From: Yoonia sp. | GTDB taxonomy: Bacteria; Pseudomonadota; Alphaproteobacteria; Rhodobacterales; Rhodobacteraceae | Assembly: GCA_020627605.1 (NCBI GenBank) | Contig: JAHDGO010000172.1 | Span: 1-5,202, forward strand | DNA: 5,202 nt | Direction of reading: 5' to 3' | Shown: positions 1 through 5,202 of the stretch, one piece after another | How positions within the stretch are numbered: position 1 is the first letter of the stretch | Layout of the letters: every line of letters starts with the position of its first letter | The notes under the pieces: model-generated | Database searches by the model: none | Seen by the model: only the letters and a program-made list of their open reading frames with translations | What the model was told of the DNA's origin: nothing | Position numbers and translations under genes: made by a program

Positions 1-701
1 GAGCCGACGACGGCACCATCCGCAATGGCGGCGATGGCGGCGGCAGCGTCCGGCGTCTTGATGCCAAAGCCCACGATGACCGGCAGCTCGGTGGCGGATT
101 TGATGCGCGCGACCTCTGGTGCGACCTCATCCGCCTGCGCAGCAGCAGCGCCGGTGATGCCTGTGACCGAGACATAATAGACAAAGCCGGATGTGTTTTC
201 CAAAACCTTGGGCAGGCGTTTGGCGTCAGTTGTCGGGGTTGCGAGGCGGATGAAGTTGATGCCCATCTTTTGCGCCGGGATGCACAGTTCATCATCTTCC
301 TCGGGTGGCAGATCAACGATGATCAGCCCGTCAATGCCGGCCGCTTTGGCGTCGGCCAGAAACGCATCAACACCGCGCGAATAGATCGGATTGTAATAGC
401 CCATCATAACAATAGGGGTGGTGTCGTCCTTTTTGCGCAGCTCGCGGGCGTACTGCAGGGTCTTTTCCAGATCCTGCCCGGCCTCCAGCGCGCGTTGTCC
501 GGCCAGCTGGATGGTCGGGCCATCGGCCATCGGGTCCGTGAATGGCATCCCCAATTCGATAATGTCGACACCAGCGCCCGGCAGGCCCTTCACGATCTCC
601 AGCCCTGTGTCGTAATCGGGGTCGCCCGCCATGACATAGGCCACAAAGGCCTTTTTTCCTTCGGCGCGCAGTGCTGCGAATTTTGCGTCGATTCTGCTCA
701 T
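1..701 (-). CDS. trpA: Tryptophan synthase alpha subunit (3' end cut off by window)
   Basis: TrpA cleaves indole-3-glycerol phosphate to indole and glyceraldehyde-3-phosphate in the cytoplasm. The indole is channelled to TrpB, which makes tryptophan. Translating the minus strand from ATG 701 gives [20 protein letters not shown] and then AYVMAGDPD, a typical TrpA N-terminus. The catalytic residues fall exactly at the canonical numbers: Glu49 in DIIELGMPF and Asp60 in [10 protein letters not shown]. Later family blocks are visible: [37 protein letters not shown], and the phosphate-binding [10 protein letters not shown] and DGAVVGS near the left edge. About 233 codons are present; family members run to about 265, so roughly 30 C-terminal residues lie outside. 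An ATG one codon upstream (704) is possible, but 701 gives better spacing to the weak GGGGAC Shine-Dalgarno at 706-711. No frameshift is seen. The gene is divergent from ychF, so trpB is not immediately upstream. Family assignment is very secure. Confidence 0.97.
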   Translation of the reverse strand, partial: MSRIDAKFAALRAEGKKAFVAYVMAGDPDYDTGLEIVKGLPGAGVDIIELGMPFTDPMADGPTIQLAGQRALEAGQDLEKTLQYARELRKKDDTTPIVMMGYYNPIYSRGVDAFLADAKAAGIDGLIIVDLPPEEDDELCIPAQKMGINFIRLATPTTDAKRLPKVLENTSGFVYYVSVTGITGAAAAQADEVAPEVARIKSATELPVIVGFGIKTPDAAAAIAAIADGAVVG

Positions 702-705
702 CATC

Positions 706-711
706 GTCCCC
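706..711 (-). promoter_or_regulatory. Weak ribosome binding site of trpA
   Basis: On the minus strand GGGGAC lies 4 bases before ATG 701 and only 1 base before the alternative ATG 704. It is a poor match to the consensus, but its position favours 701 as the start. Confidence 0.45.
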
Positions 712-816
712 GATCAAACTCTTCGGACGGGTTTGCGCGAACGGGGCAGGAATTTCAAGACAGAGTGCAGTGCTTGCGCCCCGGCACGCCTGCCCCTAGA
801 AGCGCGGCAAGCCGCA

Positions 817-822
817 AAGGAG
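817..822 (+). promoter_or_regulatory. Ribosome binding site of ychF
   Basis: AAGGAG is a strong Shine-Dalgarno, 7 bases before ATG 830. It fixes the ychF start there and not at the in-frame ATG four codons further in (842). Confidence 0.85.
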
Positions 823-829
823 TGCCGGA

Positions 830-1927
830 ATGGGTTTCAAGATGGGTATCGTGGGTCTGCCGAATGTGGGCAAATCGACCCTGTTCAACGCGCTGACCAA
901 GACAGCCGCAGCACAGGCGGCCAATTTCCCGTTTTGCACGATTGAACCCAATGTGGGCGACGTCGCCGTGCCTGATGCGCGGCTGGACAAACTGGCGGCG
1001 ATTGCCGCCTCGAAACAGATTATTCCGACGCGCATGACGTTTGTCGACATTGCCGGTCTGGTCAAAGGCGCCAGCAAGGGTGAGGGGCTGGGTAACCAGT
1101 TTCTGGCCAATATCCGCGAATGCGACGCCATCGCCCATGTGCTGCGCTGCTTTGAAGATGACGACATTACCCATGTGGATGGCCGCGTTGACCCGGTCGC
1201 GGATGCCGAAGTGATCGAGACAGAGCTGATGCTGTCCGATCTGGAAAGCATCGAAAAGCGGTTGCAGAATTTGGTGCGCAAAGTGCGTGGTGGCGACAAG
1301 GAGGCGGTGCAGCAGGTGCGTCTGTTGGAAATGGCGCAGAAAGTCCTCGAAGACGGCAAACCTGCCCGCGTGGTGGAGGTTGACGCCGAAGACGCCAAAG
1401 CGTGGAAAATGTTGCAGCTTCTGACGACAAAGCCCGTGCTTTATGTCTGCAACGTCGAAGAAGACAGCGCAGGCAGCGGCAACAGCCAGTCTGCACGTGT
1501 GGCTGAAATGGCCGCGGCGCAGGGCAACAGCCACGTCGTCATCTCTGCCCGGATCGAGGAAGAGATCAGCCAGTTGGACGCCGAGGAAGCAGAGATGTTC
1601 CTTGCTGAGATGGGATTGGAAGAGGCGGGCCTGGACCGGTTGATCCGCGCGGGCTACGCACTTTTGCACCTGCAAACATATTTCACCGTTGGCCCGAAAG
1701 AGGCGCGGGCCTGGACCATCAAGGAAGGCACCTCTGCCCCGCAGGCCGCAGGCGTCATCCATGGCGACTTCGAAAAGGGTTTCATCCGTGCCGAAACGAT
1801 TGCCTATGATGACTTTGTCACCCTCGGCGGCGAACAGGCCGCCAAAGAGGCGGGCAAGATGCGGGCCGAAGGCAAGGCCTACATCGTGAAGGACGGCGAT
1901 GTGATGCACTTCCTGTTCAACACCTGA
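830..1927 (+). CDS. ychF: Redox/ribosome-associated P-loop NTPase YchF (Obg family)
   Basis: YchF (OLA1 in eukaryotes) is a cytosolic Obg-family NTPase that binds ribosomes. It usually prefers ATP to GTP and is linked to translation and oxidative-stress responses. The 365-residue product is full length. The P-loop GLPNVGKST is at residues 9-17, and the DIAG (G3) motif at 73-76 is followed by [20 protein letters not shown] is at 208-211, where a GTPase would have NKxD; this change is characteristic of YchF and fits its relaxed nucleotide specificity. ISA at 238-240 is the G5-like element. A helical, probably coiled-coil insertion spans roughly residues 128-200. The C-terminal TGS domain runs from about 282 to 364, including [15 protein letters not shown] and the closing [12 protein letters not shown]. 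The start is supported by AAGGAG 7 bases upstream and by the conserved MGFKMGIVG beginning. It stands alone on its strand before the lipoprotein gene, with a 93-base gap. Nothing looks damaged. Confidence 0.98.
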   Translation: MGFKMGIVGLPNVGKSTLFNALTKTAAAQAANFPFCTIEPNVGDVAVPDARLDKLAAIAASKQIIPTRMTFVDIAGLVKGASKGEGLGNQFLANIRECDAIAHVLRCFEDDDITHVDGRVDPVADAEVIETELMLSDLESIEKRLQNLVRKVRGGDKEAVQQVRLLEMAQKVLEDGKPARVVEVDAEDAKAWKMLQLLTTKPVLYVCNVEEDSAGSGNSQSARVAEMAAAQGNSHVVISARIEEEISQLDAEEAEMFLAEMGLEEAGLDRLIRAGYALLHLQTYFTVGPKEARAWTIKEGTSAPQAAGVIHGDFEKGFIRAETIAYDDFVTLGGEQAAKEAGKMRAEGKAYIVKDGDVMHFLFNT

Positions 1928-2006
1928 CGCCCGGCTGACCGTCAGCGTCGCAACCCCGTCATACTCTTGCCCGAATGGACTGCCAGCTTTTCGCAGGACG
2001 ACGAGA

Positions 2007-2012
2007 TAGGAG
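2007..2012 (+). promoter_or_regulatory. Ribosome binding site of the small lipoprotein gene
   Basis: TAGGAG sits 8 bases before ATG 2021. It decides the start: the open frame extends upstream to a TTG at 1967, but that codon has no Shine-Dalgarno and would put a charged leader ahead of the signal peptide. Confidence 0.8.
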
Positions 2013-2020
2013 TATGCGAC

Positions 2021-2392
2021 ATGGACTTGCGGCGAGTTTCGGGGGCTTTCATCATTCTGGCCAGTCTGGCGGCTTGTTCCGGCCCGACACTGTCTTCGAA
2101 ATCCTATCCCGGTCGCACGCAGGTCGAGGTGATGAGCGCCGACAGCGTCACCGCCCGCCGTTATGCCTGCCAGTCATCCGCCAATGCCGCCAGCGCCCAT
2201 CGCTATGTTGACGGCGCGATACTGGAAGCGCAGCGTCGCTTTGCCCCGCGCAGTGGCAGCTTTGGCGCAGGTTTGGGCGCACAGGCTGAAATCAACGCGG
2301 AAATCGCACGTGCGTCGCGCAATGCCGAGGTAGAGTATCGTTGCGCCCTGCTGGGCAGCCGCGATACCCGTCAGGTCAATCCCTTTGGCTAG
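2021..2392 (+). CDS. Small predicted lipoprotein of unknown function
   Basis: From ATG 2021 the product is 123 residues. It starts with MDLRRVSG, a short basic n-region, then the hydrophobic stretch AFIILASLAA, and then the lipobox LAAC with Cys19 as the predicted lipidated residue. The residue after the cysteine is Ser, not Asp, which by the usual Lol rule suggests outer-membrane sorting (inference). The mature part of about 105 residues has two further cysteines, Cys50 (RRYAC) and Cys108 (VEYRC), which could form a periplasmic disulfide. Between them lie a region rich in Ala, Arg and Glu, probably helical (about 52-75 and 87-108), and a Gly/Ser-rich segment RSGSFGAGLGAQ (77-88). I do not recognise a domain and assign no function. 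The tail DTRQVNPFG runs directly into the stop, which overlaps the stop of the convergent transporter gene. Confidence is high that this is a real exported protein. Confidence 0.82.
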   Translation: MDLRRVSGAFIILASLAACSGPTLSSKSYPGRTQVEVMSADSVTARRYACQSSANAASAHRYVDGAILEAQRRFAPRSGSFGAGLGAQAEINAEIARASRNAEVEYRCALLGSRDTRQVNPFG

Positions 2393-3237
2393 GCCCTGAC
2401 AAGCCGCAAAAGTGCGGCACCCAGCACCACGGTGGCGGTTGAAAAGACTTTGATCAGGTTCAGCGGCTCTTTCAGAAAGACGACGCCGATCAGCAGCGCA
2501 AAGATGATACTTGTCTCGCGCAGGGCCGTGACCAGCGCGATGGGGGCCTGCGTGAACGCCCAGGTCACGATGGCATAGGCCAAAAACGATGCCCCGCCGC
2601 CCCACCAGAACAACGCGCAGCCCTCTGTGCGGATCTTGGTCAAGGTCTGCGGTGCGCGCCAGCCGACCACCAATGCCAATGCCAGTGCGTTGATCAGGGC
2701 AAGCCAGCCGAAATAGCCCAGCGCCGTGCCGGCAGCGCGTGCGCCGGTCCCATCCACAAGCGAATACCCGGCGATAAAACAGCCTGTGATCAGGGCAAAA
2801 AGGGCTGCCTTGCCATTGCGCTGGCCATCGGCATGGCGGGTCAGGGCCAGACTTAGGATACCAACGCCGATGATCAGAACCGCCAGCAATTCTGCCCTTG
2901 CCAGTGTGACCCCCAGAAACACGACCGAGATTGCCGCCACAATCAAAGGCGCAGAGCCTCGCGCGATGGGATAAACCTGCGTCAGATCGCCGACGCGGTA
3001 GGCGTAGATCAGAAACAGCTGATACCCCATATGCAGGCCGACACCGGCGGCCAGATAAGGCCATGCTGCCGCGTCCATCGGCGGCGCAAATGCAATGGCA
3101 ACAATGGAAAACGGGACATGCCCAAGGATCACAGCCGTCAGCGACATCAGCTTGTCATCGCCGCCTTTGACCAGCGCATTCCATGACGCATGCAAGCCAG
3201 CCGCAAGGATCACGGCGATAAAAACTGTACTGCTCAC
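2389..3237 (-). CDS. EamA/DMT-superfamily transporter
   Basis: This is an inner-membrane protein of the drug/metabolite transporter superfamily (EamA, RhaT/YdcZ-like), a group that includes amino-acid and metabolite exporters; the substrate cannot be read from sequence. From GTG 3237 the product is 282 residues, close to the family's usual length. About ten hydrophobic segments fall into two repeats, roughly residues 4-132 and 144-279, joined by the polar stretch TRHADGQRNGK. Family-like features are HASWNALVKGG near the N-terminus, LTQVYPIARGSAPLIVA at the end of repeat 1, and VTALRETSIIFALLIGVVFL followed by KEPL in repeat 2. The frame stays open to an ATG at 3297, but the extra 20 residues are polar and Arg-rich, whereas GTG 3237 has AAGGA at 3245-3249 and starts directly at the first helix. 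It lies 81 bases downstream of the DUF4130 gene on the same strand, so cotranscription is possible but unproven. Confidence 0.92.
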   Translation of the reverse strand: MSSTVFIAVILAAGLHASWNALVKGGDDKLMSLTAVILGHVPFSIVAIAFAPPMDAAAWPYLAAGVGLHMGYQLFLIYAYRVGDLTQVYPIARGSAPLIVAAISVVFLGVTLARAELLAVLIIGVGILSLALTRHADGQRNGKAALFALITGCFIAGYSLVDGTGARAAGTALGYFGWLALINALALALVVGWRAPQTLTKIRTEGCALFWWGGGASFLAYAIVTWAFTQAPIALVTALRETSIIFALLIGVVFLKEPLNLIKVFSTATVVLGAALLRLVRA

Positions 3238-3244
3238 CCCGGTG

Positions 3245-3249
3245 TCCTT
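3245..3249 (-). promoter_or_regulatory. Ribosome binding site of the EamA transporter gene
   Basis: AAGGA on the minus strand lies 7 bases before the GTG at 3237-3235. It supports that GTG as the start over the upstream in-frame ATG at 3297. Confidence 0.7.
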
Positions 3250-3318
3250 CCGCCTTGGCCTGCCGGGGGCAGTTAAGCGGATAGACCGGGCAAGCACCAG
3301 TGGTTTGGTTTGAACGAC

Positions 3319-4158
3319 CTAATGACCCGTGTCGTCATCCTTGCGCAACTGCCGCTTGATCCGCGCTGCCCGCTCTGGCGGCAGGGTGGGGGCGTTGTCG
3401 CGCATCTGTTGCACCTTGGCCTCGGCACCCGCGATCAGGTCGTGGATATGCTGCGCCTCTGGCAGGTTCTTCCAGTATTTCTTGGGCATTTCAGAGGTCA
3501 TCGCGCTGACCTTCAGGCGCGCGGGGTTGAAGATGTTGCAGAAATAGGTGCCCCACAGCGCCTCTGCCGCGTCCTCTGGCAGGTCCGGTTTTGGCTGGCC
3601 GGGGTGGAACGACAGGTTGCCATCGACGAACTGCGCGGTGACATCCGGTGTGGCGATCATCCAGTCCATATCGGCAAATCGACGGGCAAAGAACGGGGCT
3701 GTGGGTTCTACCGTGTGATGCGTGGGTTCGAACCACGCGGCAAAGCTGCGCCTCTCGCCCGGCTGGCGCAGATCGCGAAAACGGACAAAGGCCTTCATCT
3801 TGTGTTTGCAGCGGTGCACGCCCTTTTCCATCTGGCGCAGCTTGGCCAGATCACGGTCAGCGCGGTCCTGCATCAGCCCTGGCTGGTGCCGCAACCGCCA
3901 CAACAACGCGTAGAGCCGGGCAAAGCGTTGCGGGTCCTTGTGCCAGACCACGGTGTCGGCCATGCCGACAAAGCTTTGCGGTGCCTTGATGCGTCGCGTC
4001 AGCGGCGGCAGCGGGGTGGGTGATGCAAACAGACCTGCCATTTCCGCGCCGTAGTCCCACAGGACATCCTGCGGTGACACGCCTGCACCGATCAGGCGTT
4101 TGGCGGCATCACGCCACGCCACATCTGTTCCGATCGGGGGCAGAGGGACAGTATACAT
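3319..4158 (-). CDS. DUF4130 protein, radical SAM-linked (TIGR03915-like), without a UDG domain
   Basis: This belongs to a family annotated as a probable DNA metabolism protein that accompanies a radical SAM protein and, in many genomes, a uracil-DNA glycosylase-like domain. Its biochemical role is not established. The product is 279 residues from ATG 4158. Recognisable blocks are RFARLYALLWRLR (78-90), RQMEKGVHRCKHKMKAFVRF (108-127), FEPTHHTVEPTAPFFARRF (143-161) with ADMDW after it, LWGTYFCNIFNPARLKV (201-217) and EMPKKYWKNLPEA (223-235). After a short charged tail ending RKDDDTGH it stops. Fused family members continue into a UdgX-type domain; this one does not, and the 81 bases that follow cannot encode one. 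A TTG one codon upstream (4161) is in frame, but ATG 4158 gives the usual MYTVPLPP start. The start overlaps the stop of the radical SAM gene by one base (TGATG) with no Shine-Dalgarno, so translation is probably coupled. Confidence 0.88.
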   Translation of the reverse strand: MYTVPLPPIGTDVAWRDAAKRLIGAGVSPQDVLWDYGAEMAGLFASPTPLPPLTRRIKAPQSFVGMADTVVWHKDPQRFARLYALLWRLRHQPGLMQDRADRDLAKLRQMEKGVHRCKHKMKAFVRFRDLRQPGERRSFAAWFEPTHHTVEPTAPFFARRFADMDWMIATPDVTAQFVDGNLSFHPGQPKPDLPEDAAEALWGTYFCNIFNPARLKVSAMTSEMPKKYWKNLPEAQHIHDLIAGAEAKVQQMRDNAPTLPPERAARIKRQLRKDDDTGH

Positions 4159-4160
4159 CA
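4156..4160 (-). promoter_or_regulatory. TGATG stop/start overlap coupling radical SAM and DUF4130 genes
   Basis: On the minus strand the radical SAM stop TGA (4160-4158) and the DUF4130 start ATG (4158-4156) share one base. The preceding bases (GAGCCTTTTT) hold no Shine-Dalgarno, so ribosomes finishing the first gene probably reinitiate on the second. Confidence 0.8.
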
Positions 4161-5202
4161 AAAAAGGCTCAGCTGTTCTGGCGGTGGGGCAAAGCGGGCG
4201 CGCAGGTCTGCGCTGTCGGTCAACCCGCCGGGCGACCAGTCGGTGGCGGTAATGAAGGCGCGCGCCTTTTTCAATGACGCCCCCATGCGCAACAGATCCT
4301 CATATCGCAGGCGGCGATGCCTTCGGGTGCTCAGGATGCGGCCAACCGTGCGCGTGCCAAAACCCGGCACGCGCAGCAGTTGTTCCTTGCTGGCGAGGTT
4401 CACATCAACCGGGAATTGCGCGCGGTTCTGCAGCGCCCATGCGAGTTTCGGATCGACCTCCAGGTCAAGATTGCCATCAGGCCGGGCTGCCGTGATCTCC
4501 TCCACACCGAAGCCATAGAACCGCAACAGCCAATCGGCCTGATACAGCCGATGCTCGCGCACCAACGGCGGTTTGATCAGTGGCAGCTTGGCCGTCGCAT
4601 CTGGGATGGGTGAAAAGGCCGAGTAGTAAACCCGCTTGAGTTTGTAATCCCCATAAAGCCGCGTGGATTGACCAAGGATCGTTGTATCTGTTGCCGCATC
4701 TGCCCCGATGATCATCTGCGTGGACTGACCCGCCGGGGCAAAGCGTTTGGGGCGTTTGCCGCGAAAACTACGCTCTCCTGCGACGTCCTTGCGGGCCTTC
4801 ACATCGCCCATTGCCTTGCGGATCGTGGCCGGGTTTTTCTCCGGCGCATAGGCTTTCACGCTGGTGTCGGTGGGCAATTCGACGTTGATCGACAGACGGT
4901 CGGCGTAAAGCCCGGCCTGTTCGATCAGTTCGGGGGCGGCATCAGGGATCGTCTTGAGGTGGATATAGCCGCGAAAATGCTCTTTCTCGCGCAGGCGTCT
5001 GGCGATCTGCACCATGTCTTCCATGGTCTTGTCAGGGGAGCGGATAATGCCCGACGACAAAAACAGACCCTCGATATAGTTGCGCCGGTAAAACTCGATG
5101 GTCAGTTGCACGACCTCATCGGGCGAAAACCGGGCGCGGGCGACGTTGGATGACACACGATTGATGCAATAGGCACAGTCGTACATGCAGAAATTCGTCA
5201 TC
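4158..5202 (-). CDS. Putative DNA modification/repair radical SAM protein (TIGR03916-like), N-terminus outside window
   Basis: The visible 347 residues begin at the right edge inside the radical SAM core. Counting from the Met at 5201, TNFCMYDCAYCINR carries the CX3CX2C motif (Cys5, Cys9, Cys12) that binds the [4Fe-4S] cluster used to cleave S-adenosylmethionine. Further core elements are EGLFLSSGI (44-52), GYIHLKTIP (78-86), RLSINVELPT (102-111) and RVYYSAFSPIP (190-200). Near the C-terminus NLASKEQLLRVPGFGTRTVG (268-287), followed by RIL, is a helix-hairpin-helix region, a common non-specific DNA-binding element. The Met at 5201 is almost certainly internal: family members are around 400 residues and carry an upstream segment with more cysteines, recalled as CASSG and CHS motifs. 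No cysteine other than the three core ones is visible here. The gene ends QLSLF and overlaps the DUF4130 start. The family role is unproven; substrate and reaction are unknown. Confidence 0.93.
   Translation of the reverse strand, partial: MTNFCMYDCAYCINRVSSNVARARFSPDEVVQLTIEFYRRNYIEGLFLSSGIIRSPDKTMEDMVQIARRLREKEHFRGYIHLKTIPDAAPELIEQAGLYADRLSINVELPTDTSVKAYAPEKNPATIRKAMGDVKARKDVAGERSFRGKRPKRFAPAGQSTQMIIGADAATDTTILGQSTRLYGDYKLKRVYYSAFSPIPDATAKLPLIKPPLVREHRLYQADWLLRFYGFGVEEITAARPDGNLDLEVDPKLAWALQNRAQFPVDVNLASKEQLLRVPGFGTRTVGRILSTRRHRRLRYEDLLRMGASLKKARAFITATDWSPGGLTDSADLRARFAPPPEQLSLF

Larger units (their letters stand above)
702..829. promoter_or_regulatory. Divergent intergenic region between trpA and ychF
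   Basis: These 128 bases separate the start codons of two oppositely transcribed genes, so promoters for both should lie here unless they sit inside the genes. I see no convincing -35/-10 pair on either strand. A TTGAAA on the minus strand (758-753) has no -10 box at a suitable distance. I also see no leader-peptide ORF with tandem Trp codons and no terminator/antiterminator structure, so classical trp attenuation is not supported here. The regulatory role is inferred from gene arrangement only. Confidence 0.4.

Noticed and set aside
270..896. 208-residue open frame on the plus strand over trpA
   Set aside because: It is antisense to the conserved trpA frame, runs into ychF, and has no family features.
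755..1909. 384-residue open frame on the minus strand opposite ychF
   Set aside because: ychF is unmistakable on the plus strand; this frame is a GC-rich antisense shadow, rich in His, Arg, Phe and Gln, with no recognisable domain or ribosome binding site.
1926..1949. Imperfect hairpin after the ychF stop (GCTGA-CCG-TCAGC core) as a terminator
   Set aside because: The core stem is only five pairs, the outer GACG/CGTC pairing needs an unpaired CCC-type bulge, and no T-run follows.
1935..1965. Possible promoter for the lipoprotein gene (CTGACC ... CATACT)
   Set aside because: Each box matches the consensus at only four of six bases and the spacer is 19 bases, which is within chance for this length of sequence.
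2174..3064. 296-residue minus-strand frame overlapping the transporter and lipoprotein genes
   Set aside because: It is rich in Arg, Gly and Cys and lacks the ten hydrophobic segments that appear in the correct frame of the transporter.
3238..3297. Longer N-terminus for the transporter from ATG 3297
   Set aside because: The extra 20 residues are polar and Arg-rich, while GTG 3237 has a well-spaced AAGGA and starts directly at the first membrane helix.
3310..4023. 237-residue plus-strand frame opposite the DUF4130 gene
   Set aside because: The minus strand encodes the conserved DUF4130 blocks; this frame has no domain and is best explained as an antisense shadow.
4668..5153. 161-residue plus-strand frame opposite the radical SAM gene
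   Set aside because: It is antisense to the conserved radical SAM core, with no family match or start signal.
5199..5201. ATG at the right edge as the true start of the radical SAM gene
   Set aside because: It would place the cluster-binding cysteine at residue 5 and remove the upstream segment present in the family; the real start is almost certainly outside the window.

Overview
The window looks like chromosomal DNA from an alphaproteobacterium, most likely a Rhodobacteraceae (Roseobacter-group) member. Three things suggest this: a GC-rich base composition, TrpA and YchF sequences of the alphaproteobacterial type (YchF begins [17 protein letters not shown]), and a radical SAM/DUF4130 gene pair of the kind I know from that group. 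The assignment rests on recalled family features, not on a database search. I see no tRNA, rRNA, insertion sequence, CRISPR array or phage gene.

Layout from left to right. (1) Positions 1-701, minus strand: trpA, the tryptophan synthase alpha subunit, lacking its last roughly 30 codons because the window ends. (2) Positions 702-829: a divergent intergenic region. (3) Positions 830-1927, plus strand: ychF, a complete Obg-family P-loop NTPase associated with the ribosome. (4) Positions 2021-2392, plus strand: a small predicted lipoprotein of unknown function. (5) Positions 2389-3237, minus strand: an EamA/DMT-family ten-helix membrane transporter that converges on the lipoprotein gene, so that the two stop codons share one CTAG. 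(6) Positions 3319-4158, minus strand: a DUF4130 protein (TIGR03915-like). (7) Positions 4158-5202, minus strand: a radical SAM protein with a C-terminal helix-hairpin-helix region (TIGR03916-like), cut at its N-terminus by the right edge.

The right-hand pair is the least understood part. The radical SAM gene ends in TGATG, where its stop codon overlaps the start codon of the DUF4130 gene, so the two are probably co-translated. These families are known to co-occur with a uracil-DNA glycosylase-like (UdgX-type) domain, often fused to the C-terminus of DUF4130, and are annotated as a putative DNA repair or modification system with no established reaction. Here DUF4130 ends without any UDG domain, and the next gene downstream is an unrelated transporter 81 bases away. 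The rest of the window is ordinary housekeeping and accessory content: amino-acid biosynthesis, a translation-associated NTPase, an envelope lipoprotein and a metabolite exporter-like protein.

Several genes were assigned starts from ribosome binding sites and family start patterns in preference to the longest reading frame: the lipoprotein at 2021, the transporter at GTG 3237, and DUF4130 at ATG 4158. The trpA gene has no stop inside the window and was recognised by translating the minus strand.
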